Part shown: positions 43,501 to 52,202 of the stretch, piece after piece
How positions within the stretch are numbered: the first letter of the stretch is position 1
Layout of the letters: each line of letters opens with the position of its first letter
From: Saccharina japonica
Lineage: Eukaryota > Sar > Phaeophyceae > Laminariales > Laminariaceae
DNA: 64,000 nt
NCBI GenBank assembly: GCA_008828725.1
Contig: MEHQ01003862.1
Span: 8,611-72,610, forward strand
Reading direction: 5' to 3'
Notes under the pieces: model-generated
The model's input: only the letters and a program-made list of their open reading frames with translations
What the model was told of the DNA's origin: nothing
Databases searched by the model: none
Made by a program: the position numbers and the translations under genes

Positions 43501-45924
43501 CGGGTATACCCGATGGGTTTGTGGCCAGCGTCGGGTGGTGGCCGGCGCTGGCCAAGGAGATGGCGCCCTGGGATCGTCGCGGTCACTAAAATACAATGGT
43601 ACCCTGTTTTGGCCACAAACCCATCGGGTATACCAAAGTTTTGGCCACTGCTCATCTAACATTTCCCAGCCAAAAAAACAAACCTTCGTCAACATCTTGG
43701 CAAGGGCTCATACAACACGTATGCGCCGTATCATGACCAATCACCAAAACAACGATGCGGACATTTTAATTTTGTCTTATCATTAAATATGGTTTGTTGT
43801 TAGTGCTACGCAGTCAGGTCTTGGAATATTTGCCCGAAACAGTTCACAGACCTAACTTGAAATGCCTGGAACCGGTTCGTTCCGAAAATGAGAACAAATT
43901 ACCAACTTTTCTTTCCTACGGAAATGCCCGACTATTATTGACCTCTTTCAAGGCCAGTGGTTGGTCGGGACACAATTTTGCGGTTGGCGCCAGCATCAAG
44001 CTCTTAGCGAATAACCTTGATATGCCACCCCTTTGCGCTGTTCATTACGGCCAGCATGATACAACATATGTCGCACTCTGGCAGATATTGCGATCAGCGC
44101 ATTCGGGGTGGGCAAGAGTTGAGGACATTTGCTTGATCTAGCCTGGCCTGGCAGCTCCAGCCAGTACACTGGACCAGAGCAGTGAACGCTTTTGGGCGAT
44201 TCTGAAATCGATCGTGGGTAAGCCTCGCCCCTCGCCCCCCCCTGTTGGTAACGAAGGCTCACCGGAAGCTCGCGGTTAAGCAGAAACCGCCGTCCCCTCC
44301 TGGCTGGTGACGGGGGCCAGCCGCCCCCCCCCCCCTCCCCCCCGCCACCTCCCCTCATGCGCCCGTTTGTGGCGCCCGAGCAGATACACGTTGGTACGCT
44401 CTTTGACGTCTGTAGGAGCAAACTCCACGACTAATCTGGGCCATAATTCGAAGTCAGTTGAATGGTTGAATAACTCAAAAGTAACATAGGGGGAGGGGAA
44501 CGGAGAGTGGTGCAGGAGGGACCCACAAGGCCCAAGCCTTACGCGTCGATGGCGGCTTCGTCCACCGTGCTCGCAGTCTCTCTGCCTCGCCCCATCACTG
44601 CCTCTATCCTCTCGAATTTCTATTTTGCGTGCTCTCCGTCAAAGCCGCGCATTGTCAGGGGTTCCGTTCTACCACGAGCCGCTCGTATTGGACAATGCCA
44701 CGCGGGCTACGATAGAGGCAGCACCTTTCGGCTGAAACGTTTATGAATGACCGAGCTCGCCAACACAAAATCGTCGGGACTTTTGTTCTTGTGTTGCGAT
44801 AATTTTGGTTGTATCGTTAGACTAGACTGACTAGACTGGGGGATTGTTCATCGGGTGGGTAGCTCTTCTGGTTTCCTCCCAAAACAAGTGATGTGATGGG
44901 GTAAAGAGCTCCTCAAGTGACCACGCTGAAAAAAATATATGGTGCACCTCTATCGTAGCAGCGTCATGCCTATCTAGTCAGTACACTGGCGACTCTGGCA
45001 TCCCCCTCAGCCAGTGTGGTAGTACTGCCACCAGTGGGGCCCTTCATCGAACCAGGGTCCGCCCCTAGACAGGTTGCGGACAGAGGGATTGCTGCTTGGA
45101 TACACCTTGTTGTACTTTTTCACCGAAGCGACACTTCTTTTGCGAATTGTTATCTTCCGTATTGCCCACTCAGTTTCTATACCGTACATTCGTTTGAGGC
45201 AAGACGTAGCTTTCGGGTGAGTGTGCGATACATACGTATCGGCTGCTGGTTTGCAAGTTGTTGTGTTGTGGGTGTTTCGTTCATATAACTCGACCCAATC
45301 ATTGACAGCACTGAATATAAGCTTTATGGAGCGACCTGTACCAGCCTCTTCACGATGTCTACCCCCCATTCTTGCGCCCGGTGCTTGCTTGGGTTGTCTA
45401 CGCAGTTGACTGGTAAACAGGCACCGCATGTCAGCGAACAGGCAAAACAACTTGTGGACAGGTTGGGTAAGGGATTCTTTCGCCAGGACAGCTGGGCACG
45501 GCCATGTGCGTCCTTTGTCCTACCAGGAGAGGGCTACTGGCTGGATGACAACCGCATCCAGGAGTTTCGGGCATCTACATACGAGGACCTCGTCCGCGCC
45601 ACGCCCAAACCGATGCCGGTTTACATCAAGGGAAACCCGTATTGCCCCATGCAGGGACAATCTAGATTTCACAAACAGAAGCAGGGTTATCATCTTTGTA
45701 GGAAGGTGGCCGTCTCTTTCGACGGCGAGATTTTTCGCGCGACAGATGAAGAAATCCTAGCAGCTTTGGCCAAACACGAAGGTGCGCCTGCAACCGATGT
45801 AGCCACATACATAGAGGCTGTGAAGGAGGTCCGCCGCCGCCACGCAGCCAAGGAGGCCCACAAAAGTGACTGCAGTGGAAACCCTAGCGACAAAAAGCGC
45901 CATCGAGTCGATGGCGCCACTTGA
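37577..45924 (+). CDS. Unrecognised two-exon gene, tandem copy B
   Basis: Exon 1 is 37577-37954 (ends AAG/GTAAGG) and exon 2 is 45421-45924 (after GACTGGTAAACAG), both phase 0, about 293 residues. Exon 1 reads YDERLGLADCFEEYKAYLSQ, QHYDFLAHEALEE and AGKLKYILALARRCKTGA, roughly two thirds identical to copy A by eye, then an acidic tail with different sequence. Exon 2 keeps FVLPGEGYWLDDNRIQEFR, PKPMPVYIKGNP, GYHLCRKVAVSFDGEIFRAT and EVRRRHAAKEAHKS with a basic KKRHR end. Conservation is strongest in the GYHLC..SFDGEIFRATD block, implying selection on exon 2. The acidic tail is the variable part in length and sequence. A GAGA-rich leader precedes the ATG. Intact frames in both copies argue against recent pseudogenisation. 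No domain recognised. Confidence 0.6.
38680..38788 (+). mobile_element. GGGGGACCATAG MITE, copy 5 (best preserved)
   Basis: 109 bp, ends ACGGGGGACCATAGTAAATA and ATTTACTATGGTCCCCCGT, a near-perfect ~23-bp TIR. TATCACT occurs close to both sides (38669-38675 and 38788-38794) but is offset by four bases on the left. Confidence 0.9.
38827..39091 (-). mobile_element. GCTACG-TIR MITE, reversed copy
   Basis: ACGCGTGCTATGGTAGAG on the left and GTGCACCTCTACCGTAGCG on the right, with reversed internal landmarks (AACAAGTTTTTCGGTGAGG, CTCAAGTGACAACC). Confidence 0.75.
39720..40330. repeat. GATCATACAGATCC tandem field (~60-bp units)
   Basis: Units built from AAACATGTGCAGATC, CTACAGATCATACAGATCCC and ACCTAGGCA recur about nine times with drift. 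40407-40490 just after it is a GCTACG-MITE interior relic (CCCTTAAGAACTGGTCCCAC, ATGAATGGGTTAA). Confidence 0.85.
40490..40840 (+). CDS. Open frame of ordinary composition, doubtful exon
   Basis: From the MITE relic boundary the frame reads TFDIVEWRNRRRTIPPSITK, then SVHAAFEDKFWNSSLVFHEP and LPTRYGVLMFNIVLGYLGL before a Pro-rich end and stop at 40840. The composition is protein-like over about 95 codons, but its only ATG lies inside the MITE relic and no paralogue is visible. It may be the remnant of a gene disrupted by that insertion. Confidence 0.2.
   Translation, partial: TFDIVEWRNRRRTIPPSITKVGSMNWKSSVENSGLTRDDESIPPQISQASSVHAAFEDKFWNSSLVFHEPLPTRYGVLMFNIVLGYLGLNQGRTKNNSEPPPSPPPTLDKKMFYSN
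41549..41793 (-). mobile_element. GCTACG-TIR MITE, reversed copy with clear flanking repeats
   Basis: 245 bp between TCCCCAG (41542-41548) and TCCCCAG (41794-41800). Ends are ACGCGTGCTACGGTAGAGG and ACCTCTATCGTAGCATGCC. Confidence 0.85.
41920..42022 (+). repeat. Dispersed repeat 'R', 3' fragment
   Basis: AATGTCTGCCTGGTTGGTG, CCGTCCCGGCATTGTAAGG and ATGCGAGGGTCTATGG match the 3' part of copy 1. Preceded by two tandem GAAGGTGATAAATACC units. Confidence 0.7.
42120..43653. mobile_element. GRGCAGYGGCC fold-back element, long member (1534 bp)
   Basis: The terminal arms of ~300 bp are inverted: GAGCAGTGGCCAAAATCGGG and GGTTTGTGGCCAAAACAGGG at the left match the right end (…AAGTTTTGGCCACTGCTC). Near-identical 9-bp flanks ATCTAAAAT (42111-42119) and ATCTAACAT (43654-43662) indicate a MULE-like target duplication. 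The centre (42560-43030) is a ~120-bp tandem array of CAGCAGTAGTAGTTGATTCG and CTCTCTCTCC; 43195-43290 holds a piece of repeat 'S' with the palindrome TATACTTCGAAGTATA. Frames in the arms are open on both strands because the two arms mirror each other; no transposase is seen. Confidence 0.8.
43810..44141 (+). CDS. Open frame of ordinary composition, doubtful exon
   Basis: The frame reads SQVLEYLPETVHRPNLKCLE, then FLSYGNARLLLTSFKASGWS and DMPPLCAVHYGQHDTTYVAL, ending at a stop at 44141. No ATG start near its beginning, and no family recognised. It lies inside the proposed intron of copy B, so it may be an unrelated gene remnant or an unrecognised internal exon; no matching segment was found in copy A's intron. 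Confidence 0.2.
44700..44965 (-). mobile_element. GCTACG-TIR MITE, reversed copy
   Basis: Ends ACGCGGGCTACGATAGAGG and ATGGTGCACCTCTATCGTAG. ATGCC directly flanks both sides (44695-44699, 44966-44970). Contains a small GACTAGACT duplication. Confidence 0.75.
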
Positions 45925-46480
45925 ACTGCACTGCGCAGAAGTACCGCGGACCCGCGTTGCTACGAGTATGGAGGTCGCAGTTTGTTTTGACGGTTTTGTT
46001 TCGGACTGACAAAACGCATTTCCTCAACTCAGATATTATCCAATACCGGTAGAATATTAATCTGTGTGTGCGTTATGGTACCCAGTCATGGTGCCATCGA
46101 CCTGTGTGCTTTATGATACCTGATGCATGGAGTTCTCCACCGGTTTTACCCTTTTCGTTTCTTTGTCAGGGTTAGGTTTTGGGGTGAGGCGTAGAGGGTG
46201 ACCAAGTGAGCAGCCTCGGAAACGATGTATATGTGCACTGCTATCGTAGCTTGCACCAGCGGCAGCCGCGGGGTTGGGGTATTTTGAGCTGTCTTTGCGC
46301 GGTCGCGCGCGCGCGCCAGATTGAACGTGCGGGGCTCGCAGTTTGTAACGAGGAGTAGTCGGTACCGACCAAAAGTGTATTGGTTAGAGTATCGGGGGTC
46401 ACGTGGCGACTGCATTTGGGATGTACGGGGTTCCCTGTGTGCGGTGATACATCGCAATATGGTACGACAAACAGGGGCAT
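45925..46480. other. 3' flank of copy B and a MITE relic
   Basis: 46130-46256 carries GGGTTAGGTTTTGGGGTGAG, AAGTGAGCAGCCTCGG and TGCACTGCTATCGTAGC, a reversed GCTACG-MITE relic. GCGCGGTCGCGCGCGCGC near 46298-46315 is a GC-alternating tract. No gene supported. Confidence 0.5.
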
Positions 46481-46774
46481 GACCCGAGCTACGATGAGGG
46501 CACGTAGCACCTTTTGCCCCAACATGTTTATGACTGACGACTACTGTAGCATACCCCTCAGCTGAGGAAATATCACCCGGTGTGATACTGATGTATGTCC
46601 CATTTATGTTGCCTATTTGTTTCGTTCCCACCTAGGGCATGGCATTATTCATCGGGTTAAGCCTGCATTTATTTGTTCATAAGTCAATTTTCGGGTAAGT
46701 TTTGGGTTAGGTATGGGGCTACTCTAGCGAGGAGCTCCATTAAATCCAGGTGTTACCTCTATCGTTGCACGCGT
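46481..46774 (-). mobile_element. GCTACG-TIR MITE, decayed reversed copy
   Basis: Starts CCCGAGCTACGATGAGG, ends GTTACCTCTATCGTTGCACGCG; internal TTAGGTATGGGGCTACTC and AGGAGCTCC. Confidence 0.6.
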
Positions 46775-47062
46775 CGTAATCTTCCTGTAGGAGGCTCGGA
46801 GGTTGATGTGTTTTTTTGTTTTCTTTCCTGTTTGGTTGGTGGGCATCAACTCCAACAGCAATTCAGCTTTCCACGAAAGAAGTACTGCAGGTGCCCACCG
46901 CACACCTGAGATTGGTCGACCTCACCTCGTAAAATCTTGCAGGTGACATTGTTCAAGACGTACAATAAATAACATCCTTCCAGAAACACCAGCTTTGTTG
47001 GTAGCATTTTTTTCCCCCCTCTGAGGAATATATTTAGCCCTGATGGAGTTTTCCAGCTAACA

Positions 47063-47314
47063 ACGCGTGCTACGATCGAGATACGCGGAACAGTTTTGGG
47101 CAATGTTATTACTGGTTGCTGGGACTCTCAGCATCTACCCATTACCGTGGAGTCTTTCTATGCTTTTGGTCGTATGGCTATAGCCATGGGAGTGTTCATC
47201 TGGTTGCCCTCCGTTTAGTTTTCTGGAAGCCAGGTTTTGGATGAGGTGAGAGACGTTCTCAAATGACCACCTTGAGAAAATAAATAGGGCCTATATACTC
47301 TACCGAATGACGCG
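47063..47314 (-). mobile_element. GCTACG-TIR MITE, decayed reversed copy
   Basis: Starts ACGCGTGCTACGATCGAGA; right half GGATGAGGTGAGAGACG, CTCAAATGACCACC, then a damaged terminus TACTCTACCGAATGACGCG. Confidence 0.55.
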
Positions 47315-47381
47315 TTTGACAACACTACCCAGCATCGATTGTTTGGGGCATGTCATTCCTTGTGTAACTACAGTATAGGCC

Positions 47382-47963
47382 GATGCGCGCTACGGCAGAT
47401 AATATCACTTTTTAGCTGATTTGTTTTTCTGAATGATCGGTCTCTTAACCAAAAAGCGTCGATCTTTCATTCCTGTGTTGCAATATTGTTGATAGTACAC
47501 AGTTAGGCCACGGGCTTGCTCATCGGGTAGCACAAGGGGACGCGCCAAAAAGAGAAAACAACACCACACTCCTAGGAAGGTCGGAATGAAAAACAAACCG
47601 GATCGCTGTGATCACAGGACGAAAGTCATGTATATATATATATTTTGTTCTTTTTTTTTCACTCGGGTTTAGAGACCCCCCCTATGTGGAAAAAATATAG
47701 GGGGGGGTCTCTAAAACCAAGTGAAAAAAAACAAAATGAATTTCGCTCATTTTGTCCTGTGATCACAGCGATCCGGTCTGTTTTTCATTCCGACCTTCCT
47801 AGGATGGTGGTGTCGTTTTCTCTTTTTGGCGCGTACCCCTGGGTAGCACTTTTAGTTTTCTCCACAATCAATTTTTCGGTGAGGTATAGAGATCTTTATG
47901 TGACCACCCTCAGAAGGCAGAAACATGGTCTGTATGCAGGTGCACCTCTACCGTCGCATGCGT
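47382..47963 (-). mobile_element. GCTACG-TIR MITE split by a later fold-back insertion
   Basis: The left part ATGCGCGCTACGGCAGATA...ATCGGGTAGCAC and right part GGGTAGCACTTTTAGTTTTC...ACCTCTACCGTCGCATGCG together make one ordinary-sized reversed copy once the 47534-47840 insert and one GGGTAGCAC are set aside. The insertion is therefore younger than the MITE. Confidence 0.8.
47534..47840. mobile_element. Near-perfect palindromic element with 9-bp target duplication
   Basis: A 307-bp element is almost entirely one inverted repeat: GGGGACGCGCCAAAAAGAGA on the left answers TCTCTTTTTGGCGCGTACCCC on the right, then CCTAGGAAGGTCGGAATG, CGGATCGCTGTGATCACAGG and the core GGGTTTAGAGACCCCCCC / GGGGGGGTCTCTAAAACC follow. 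GGGTAGCAC flanks it at 47525-47533 and 47841-47849. The small centre (ATGTGGAAAAAATAT) and an asymmetric TA-rich piece at 47630-47645 are the only unpaired parts. Non-coding; MULE-like by duplication size. Confidence 0.9.
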
Positions 47964-48014
47964 CGGCCATGGAATTTCTCCTTGAGTTAAGCGTACAGCT
48001 TTGCTTTAGTCGGG

Positions 48015-48093
48015 TTTCCGGGTGATGTACTGAGGTCCTCGCGCGAGGCACGCCATACAATTGTAGGCGCACATTTGCCGTAGCATGCGTTTT
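48015..48093 (-). mobile_element. GCTACG-TIR MITE relic
   Basis: GGTGATGTACTGAGGTCCTC and GGCGCACATTTGCCGTAGCA followed by TGCG match the reversed left terminus only. Confidence 0.4.
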
Positions 48094-48489
48094 CTTGCGG
48101 CTTACAAAGTCTATGGCCGGTTATACTGGCAGAGGCGCCCTTGCACCGCTTTAACTATTTTGTTGAAGGCATGTTTTGGTGATTGCATAACCTCCACACA
48201 GCCTCTCCATCAAGACTTATGTTGTCGCGAAAATGCTTATCAGTTTTTTTCAGAATAGCCGACGAGGTGATACGCCACGATTTTTCGCTTTGACGATTAG
48301 TCACGCCACACGAGCGTAATATATTCAAAAATAGTACTTCGTGATTTCTCCCGTCCATGTTTGCCGAGAACATAGGTTGAATGTACGACTAGTTCGAGTG
48401 GTCGGAAAAGGGGCACCAGTCGGGGTTTGGGGAATTTGGGGGAAGTAACAGTGCTATCATACCCGATGAAAAATCCCATTGCCTTCCTC

Positions 48490-49082
48490 GCTGAGGAATC
48501 TTACATGCGCGAGGCGAAATAGCCAACGGGTCATCGGTGTGATATGACCTTTGCTGCAGCAGGCTGCCTTCGGTTTGAACCTCGATCAGCCGATCACCGG
48601 TGTCGTATCGTCGTCGCCTCGATGGCTTTCAATCAAGGGTAACTCTACCCAGCCGCCCAACGAGGTTGTGTGGTCAGCATCTCCAATGCGGCTGGAATTT
48701 GAAAACATATTTCATTTCTTTAGCAATAAGGGTGTATGGCCGAGCCGTCTGCAAGTGCTTGTGTTCGGGAAAAAGTAAATACCCCTTTTAAGTACCGCAC
48801 CCTACATAATATACACATGTTTGTTTGACTCTGATTCCAAGTGTACTGTTCTACCAATGGCGCTGCATTTCAATCAACGGACGCGTTTGGCCGGTATCCC
48901 TACGTTCGGTGACGTTCAGCTCGATGTTTCTCCTCAAAGCGTATGCGAGTTGTTTGCCTCCTTTCGTGTACCCGCTGGGTAGGAATGCGATATTCGATCG
49001 TCGCGACACACATTATATTGCCCCCCCCGGCTTGGACGTATTTGACAATTCAAAGAGAGCGTGGGTGCAACACCTTTCTTAG
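48490..49082 (+). pseudogene. Decayed FNIP-repeat gene, C-terminal part
   Basis: One + frame reads LQQAAFGLNLDQPITGVV (48552 on), then NEVVWSASPMRLEF and GVWPSRLQVLVFG, all variants of the FNIP unit in the intact gene at 52203 (FNQPIAGVVWPASLQQLAFG). Just upstream, at 48527-48534, the unit reads IGVI-stop-PLLQQ: the conserved WP tryptophan codon is TGA. Between 48780 and 48900 the frame shifts (LHFNQRTRLAG in one frame, VWPVSLRS in another). The end, LPPFVYPLGRNAIFDRRDTH...LDVFDNSKRAWVQHLS, matches the intact gene's C-terminus (LPPFAHPPCRG...MDIFDNPKTTLVQYC). So it is a diverged relic of the same family on the opposite strand, about 3 kb away. Confidence 0.7.
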
Positions 49083-49179
49083 GTTTAGCGCGATGTATTC
49101 GGCAAGGGTTCAGCTGCAGGCACTATCGATACTTGACGCAGCAGCCGGCACTGCCGCGTTCAATATACCGGCCTGAACT

Positions 49180-50740
49180 GCAGTAGTTGGTGGGTACCCC
49201 ATATGTTGCGCCATGGTTTTTGCGATCTTCGTGTGTCAACCGATCGGTGTGCGACATCCTGCGTCGGCGCCGCTACTCTAGGCCTGAGTAGGGGTGTAGA
49301 ACCAAGGAGGCGGATGCTGGTGGGGCGTTCCGTCGTCCGTTGAACAGCTTACTGTTGCGGGAAGCCTACTGCCTTGGTTCTGGTTTTTGGCGTATGCCTT
49401 TGAGTGTAACTCGGTCCTATCGTATAGCTACAGCAGTACCCCACATTATTTATTGAGCGGCTACAGTAGAGTGATAATAGGTAAGACCAATCTTGGTGAT
49501 GGAAGGCTGTGTCGAACGAACATGTGTTCTGCGTGTGGCAGTCGAACTTGGCAGCCTTGCGATGAATTATGTGACCTAGGTAGAGCAGGGATGGTCATTC
49601 TGTGCTCGACAAAAAAATCATTCCGTTTTCGAAAGTTGATTGTCGGACACCGAATGGCCACCCGGTGGGGTAACTAATCAATCAACCGGTAAGGGTCTCT
49701 GCGATAACTTTTGACATTTGTCTGATTTCAGCAGACCGGACAAACGGAAAAATCATCGGGACTGAACACCTCCTGGGGACCCTAATGGAAAGTTAAATCA
49801 GCGACAAGGCCATCACTGCACTGCAACACAGCTGTGGCAGCGACTTTGAGGCGGCTTGCAACAAACCCATCGCCGAAAGTTGGCCCACCCTCGTGCGTTC
49901 CTGCCAACACGGCGCTGGTAGGAATCAGTGTCAAGTGGGTCTCGAAATAATGCAAGCTGTGTTACGAGTAGGTATATTACACCTCTCCTCAAGCCACCAT
50001 CAACGTCAATATTGCCACGAGGAAACAACGTAACATGCCGAAAACAAAACCGACGTCGCCACCAAGGAGTATTGTGCGCAACGTTAGAATATGCGCTGAA
50101 CTTCTTGCTCTTTACGACTCCTGGGAGGTCGAGGTGGTGTATGAAAATTATATCGAATATTTATGGTGGCCGAATATATTTCTATTCGAGTATCAGCAAA
50201 ACAACCTGCAGTACCATTCTCCGGAACGTGGAGAGCTCTCTCAACTCCACGTATTGAGCCTAACCTCCATTGTTAACCAACACGCGTCTAGCATTTGGGC
50301 AGCACGCGAGCCGGAGACCAGGGGGCTCCCAAGCGGCCCGCGAAGTCTCCTTTTACAGCGTATACTATATAACGTAGGAACCACCCAAGTGAAGTGCGAG
50401 TTGTAGGTGCGAACGAACGCTCTCTTGAGCGCAAAATACACATCCAGACCCCGGTCAGTGTCCACCCGGAGGTACTGATTATTTGTTGGTTGGTACGCAA
50501 GGGGAACGCATAACAGTATACTAACGCGCGGTGTCGGCGTTTTGATCACACGCGTGATGTCCCCTAGGCCAAGGCACGACACCAAGGTCTGGTCTCTGTT
50601 AATTTACACCAGATAGGGAGACACATACAGTACAGACCAAATACACCCCGAAATCGTGTTAATCTACACCAACCCCCGACGTGCTACGAATCACACGTGA
50701 AACGCCTCCTGCAAAATACAATTCCCACGTAATGAAGTTG
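49180..50740. other. Unassigned DNA with two weak coding candidates
   Basis: 50035-50406 begins with a real ATG and reads MPKTKPTSPPRSIVRNVRIC then AELLALYDSWEVEVVYENYI and EYLWWPNIFLFEYQQNN for 123 codons; the composition is protein-like but no homologue is recognised and there is no second copy. 49740-49920 reads as a possible GC-rich exon before a GTAGGA. Neither is secure. Confidence 0.25.
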
Positions 50741-50747
50741 GTCCCGG

Positions 50748-51007
50748 GTGCCTGCTACGAAGATAAAGGTGCACCATGATTTTTATGCGGGTTGTCACCT
50801 GATCAGCTCTACAACCCACCCAAAAACTGGCTTTGGAGGAAAATAACAGAGCTATGTAGCCGATGAACAATCCCACGGTCTAAGTATACAACGAAAACTG
50901 TTGCAACACAAGCATAAACGTCCACTGATTTCGGGTCAAGGAGCCCCCCGTCATTCAGAAACCATTTCAGCCAAAAAAAGGTACAGTACCTATATCGTAG
51001 CACGCGT
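50748..51007 (+). mobile_element. GCTACG-TIR MITE, + copy
   Basis: CCTGCTACGAAGATAAAGGTGCACCATG on the left; ACAGTACCTATATCGTAGCA then CGCG on the right; internal ACCCAAAAACTGGCTTTGGA and CATTTCAGCCAAAAAAAGG. Confidence 0.7.
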
Positions 51008-51069
51008 CCCCAACGAATATAAAGCCACGGCCTACCACAGAGGAGGCCACCCCGTCTCCGCCGCCGACC

Positions 51070-51255
51070 CTCTGTCCAATGTGGGCGAAACCATAACCTT
51101 GTGCATAAATCGAACAATGTAGCAAACCCCACGAGTTGTCGACGACTTCTCATTCGGTACATCTGCTTGTGTGCTACTACATTGCTGTTCAATATCTCCA
51201 CAACGACTAACCCACGCCCGCATCGTGTAACGGGGGGGGGTCTCGGCTACCTGTG
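51070..51255 (+). repeat. Second copy of the ~190-bp repeat at 28205
   Basis: Shares AATCGAACAATGTAGCAAACC, GTGTGCTACTACATTG, TTCAATATCTCCACAACG and the G-rich end with 28205-28400. 51256-51960 downstream has no supported gene; its long Thr/Ser/Pro-rich frame lacks motifs. Confidence 0.65.
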
Positions 51256-51964
51256 GGGGTACCAATTACTGAGAGTACCCTTCCCCAGGCCTCCATACAT
51301 GTCGAGTAACAGTACAATTCCACAGACAAAACACACCCTCCGTTCTCTGATGAAACCCGACTTGGCATTAAACCAAAAACAGCCTATGTTTTCGACGAAG
51401 CCCCCACCGAAAAACGAAACAACGAAAAAATCAAACTTGGATTTCATGTCGCCTAAGCAACAAGAGCAGCCAATCCGTTCGAACTGTATCTCACAGTTCG
51501 GTCCGCCCCATACCTGTCCCTACTCTACCGTCGACACTGGCTTTATCGAAATGTTTCATTGATATTCGCCAGACACAGAATACACGCTTCCTCAACACAG
51601 TCTTCATCAGCTAGATGGTTTCACAAAACCAGCGAGCCGCCCATTGCCAGTGTGATCCTGCCATGTAACCAAGCGGAAGAAAAAAAACAACACGCGCCGA
51701 ACACCAGGTCCTTGACAGACTCTCCAAGTCTACGCCTGACACTCAGCTACTCAACAGACGAAAAAACGCTCAATCAACGACCCAGGCTCTTGAATCTACC
51801 CCCAAGATAAAGCATGCACACGTAGAGGTGCCCGATCAAGGGAATCACCGACCGATCGGAGAAAAAAAGAAGCCGACAATAGTGTTATCGCAAAGTTTCT
51901 CGTGGGTGCCGTTACGAATCGGCTTATAGAATGGACGGCCCAGTGTCAGCGGCTGCGCCAAGTA

Positions 51965-52143
51965 CAGTGGGGGACCCCCAATAAAGCGGTACGATTGAGG
52001 CGGTATCCCTCTATAAGACGGTCAAAATCGCTTGGCGCGACTGGGGAATGGCACTCACAACCTGGAATGAATAATGCGCTTTCCCTCTATAAGGCGGTCA
52101 TATTGCTCTGGCACACCATCGCCTTATTGGGGGACCCCTGCTG
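51965..52143. mobile_element. Tc1/mariner-like MITE with TA target duplication
   Basis: 179 bp, from CAGTGGGGGACCCCCAATAA to TTATTGGGGGACCCCTGCTG, flanked by TA at 51963-51964 and 52144-52145. Two internal CCCTCTATAAGRCGGTCA blocks. It ends 58 bp from the stop codon of the FNIP gene. Confidence 0.8.
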
Positions 52144-52202
52144 TAGCGAGAGTTTGAACTTGCAATTGACCCCGTGCCGAATACACCACAAAGCGTAAAC
52201 CC

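Larger units (their letters stand above)
37955..45420 (+). other. Proposed 7.5-kb intron of copy B, repeat-filled
   Basis: Contains MITEs in both orientations, a GATC-rich tandem field, the 1.5-kb fold-back element and short CAGCAGTAG words. Between them, 39100-39700, 41000-41540 and 43660-44690 show no secure gene. The final ~85 bp resembles the end of the copy-A intron, including CAGTTGACTGGTAAACAG. Confidence 0.5.

Noticed and set aside
42125..43695. Pro/His-rich frames of 90-150 codons on both strands
   Set aside because: They mirror each other because they lie in the two inverted arms of the 42120-43653 element.
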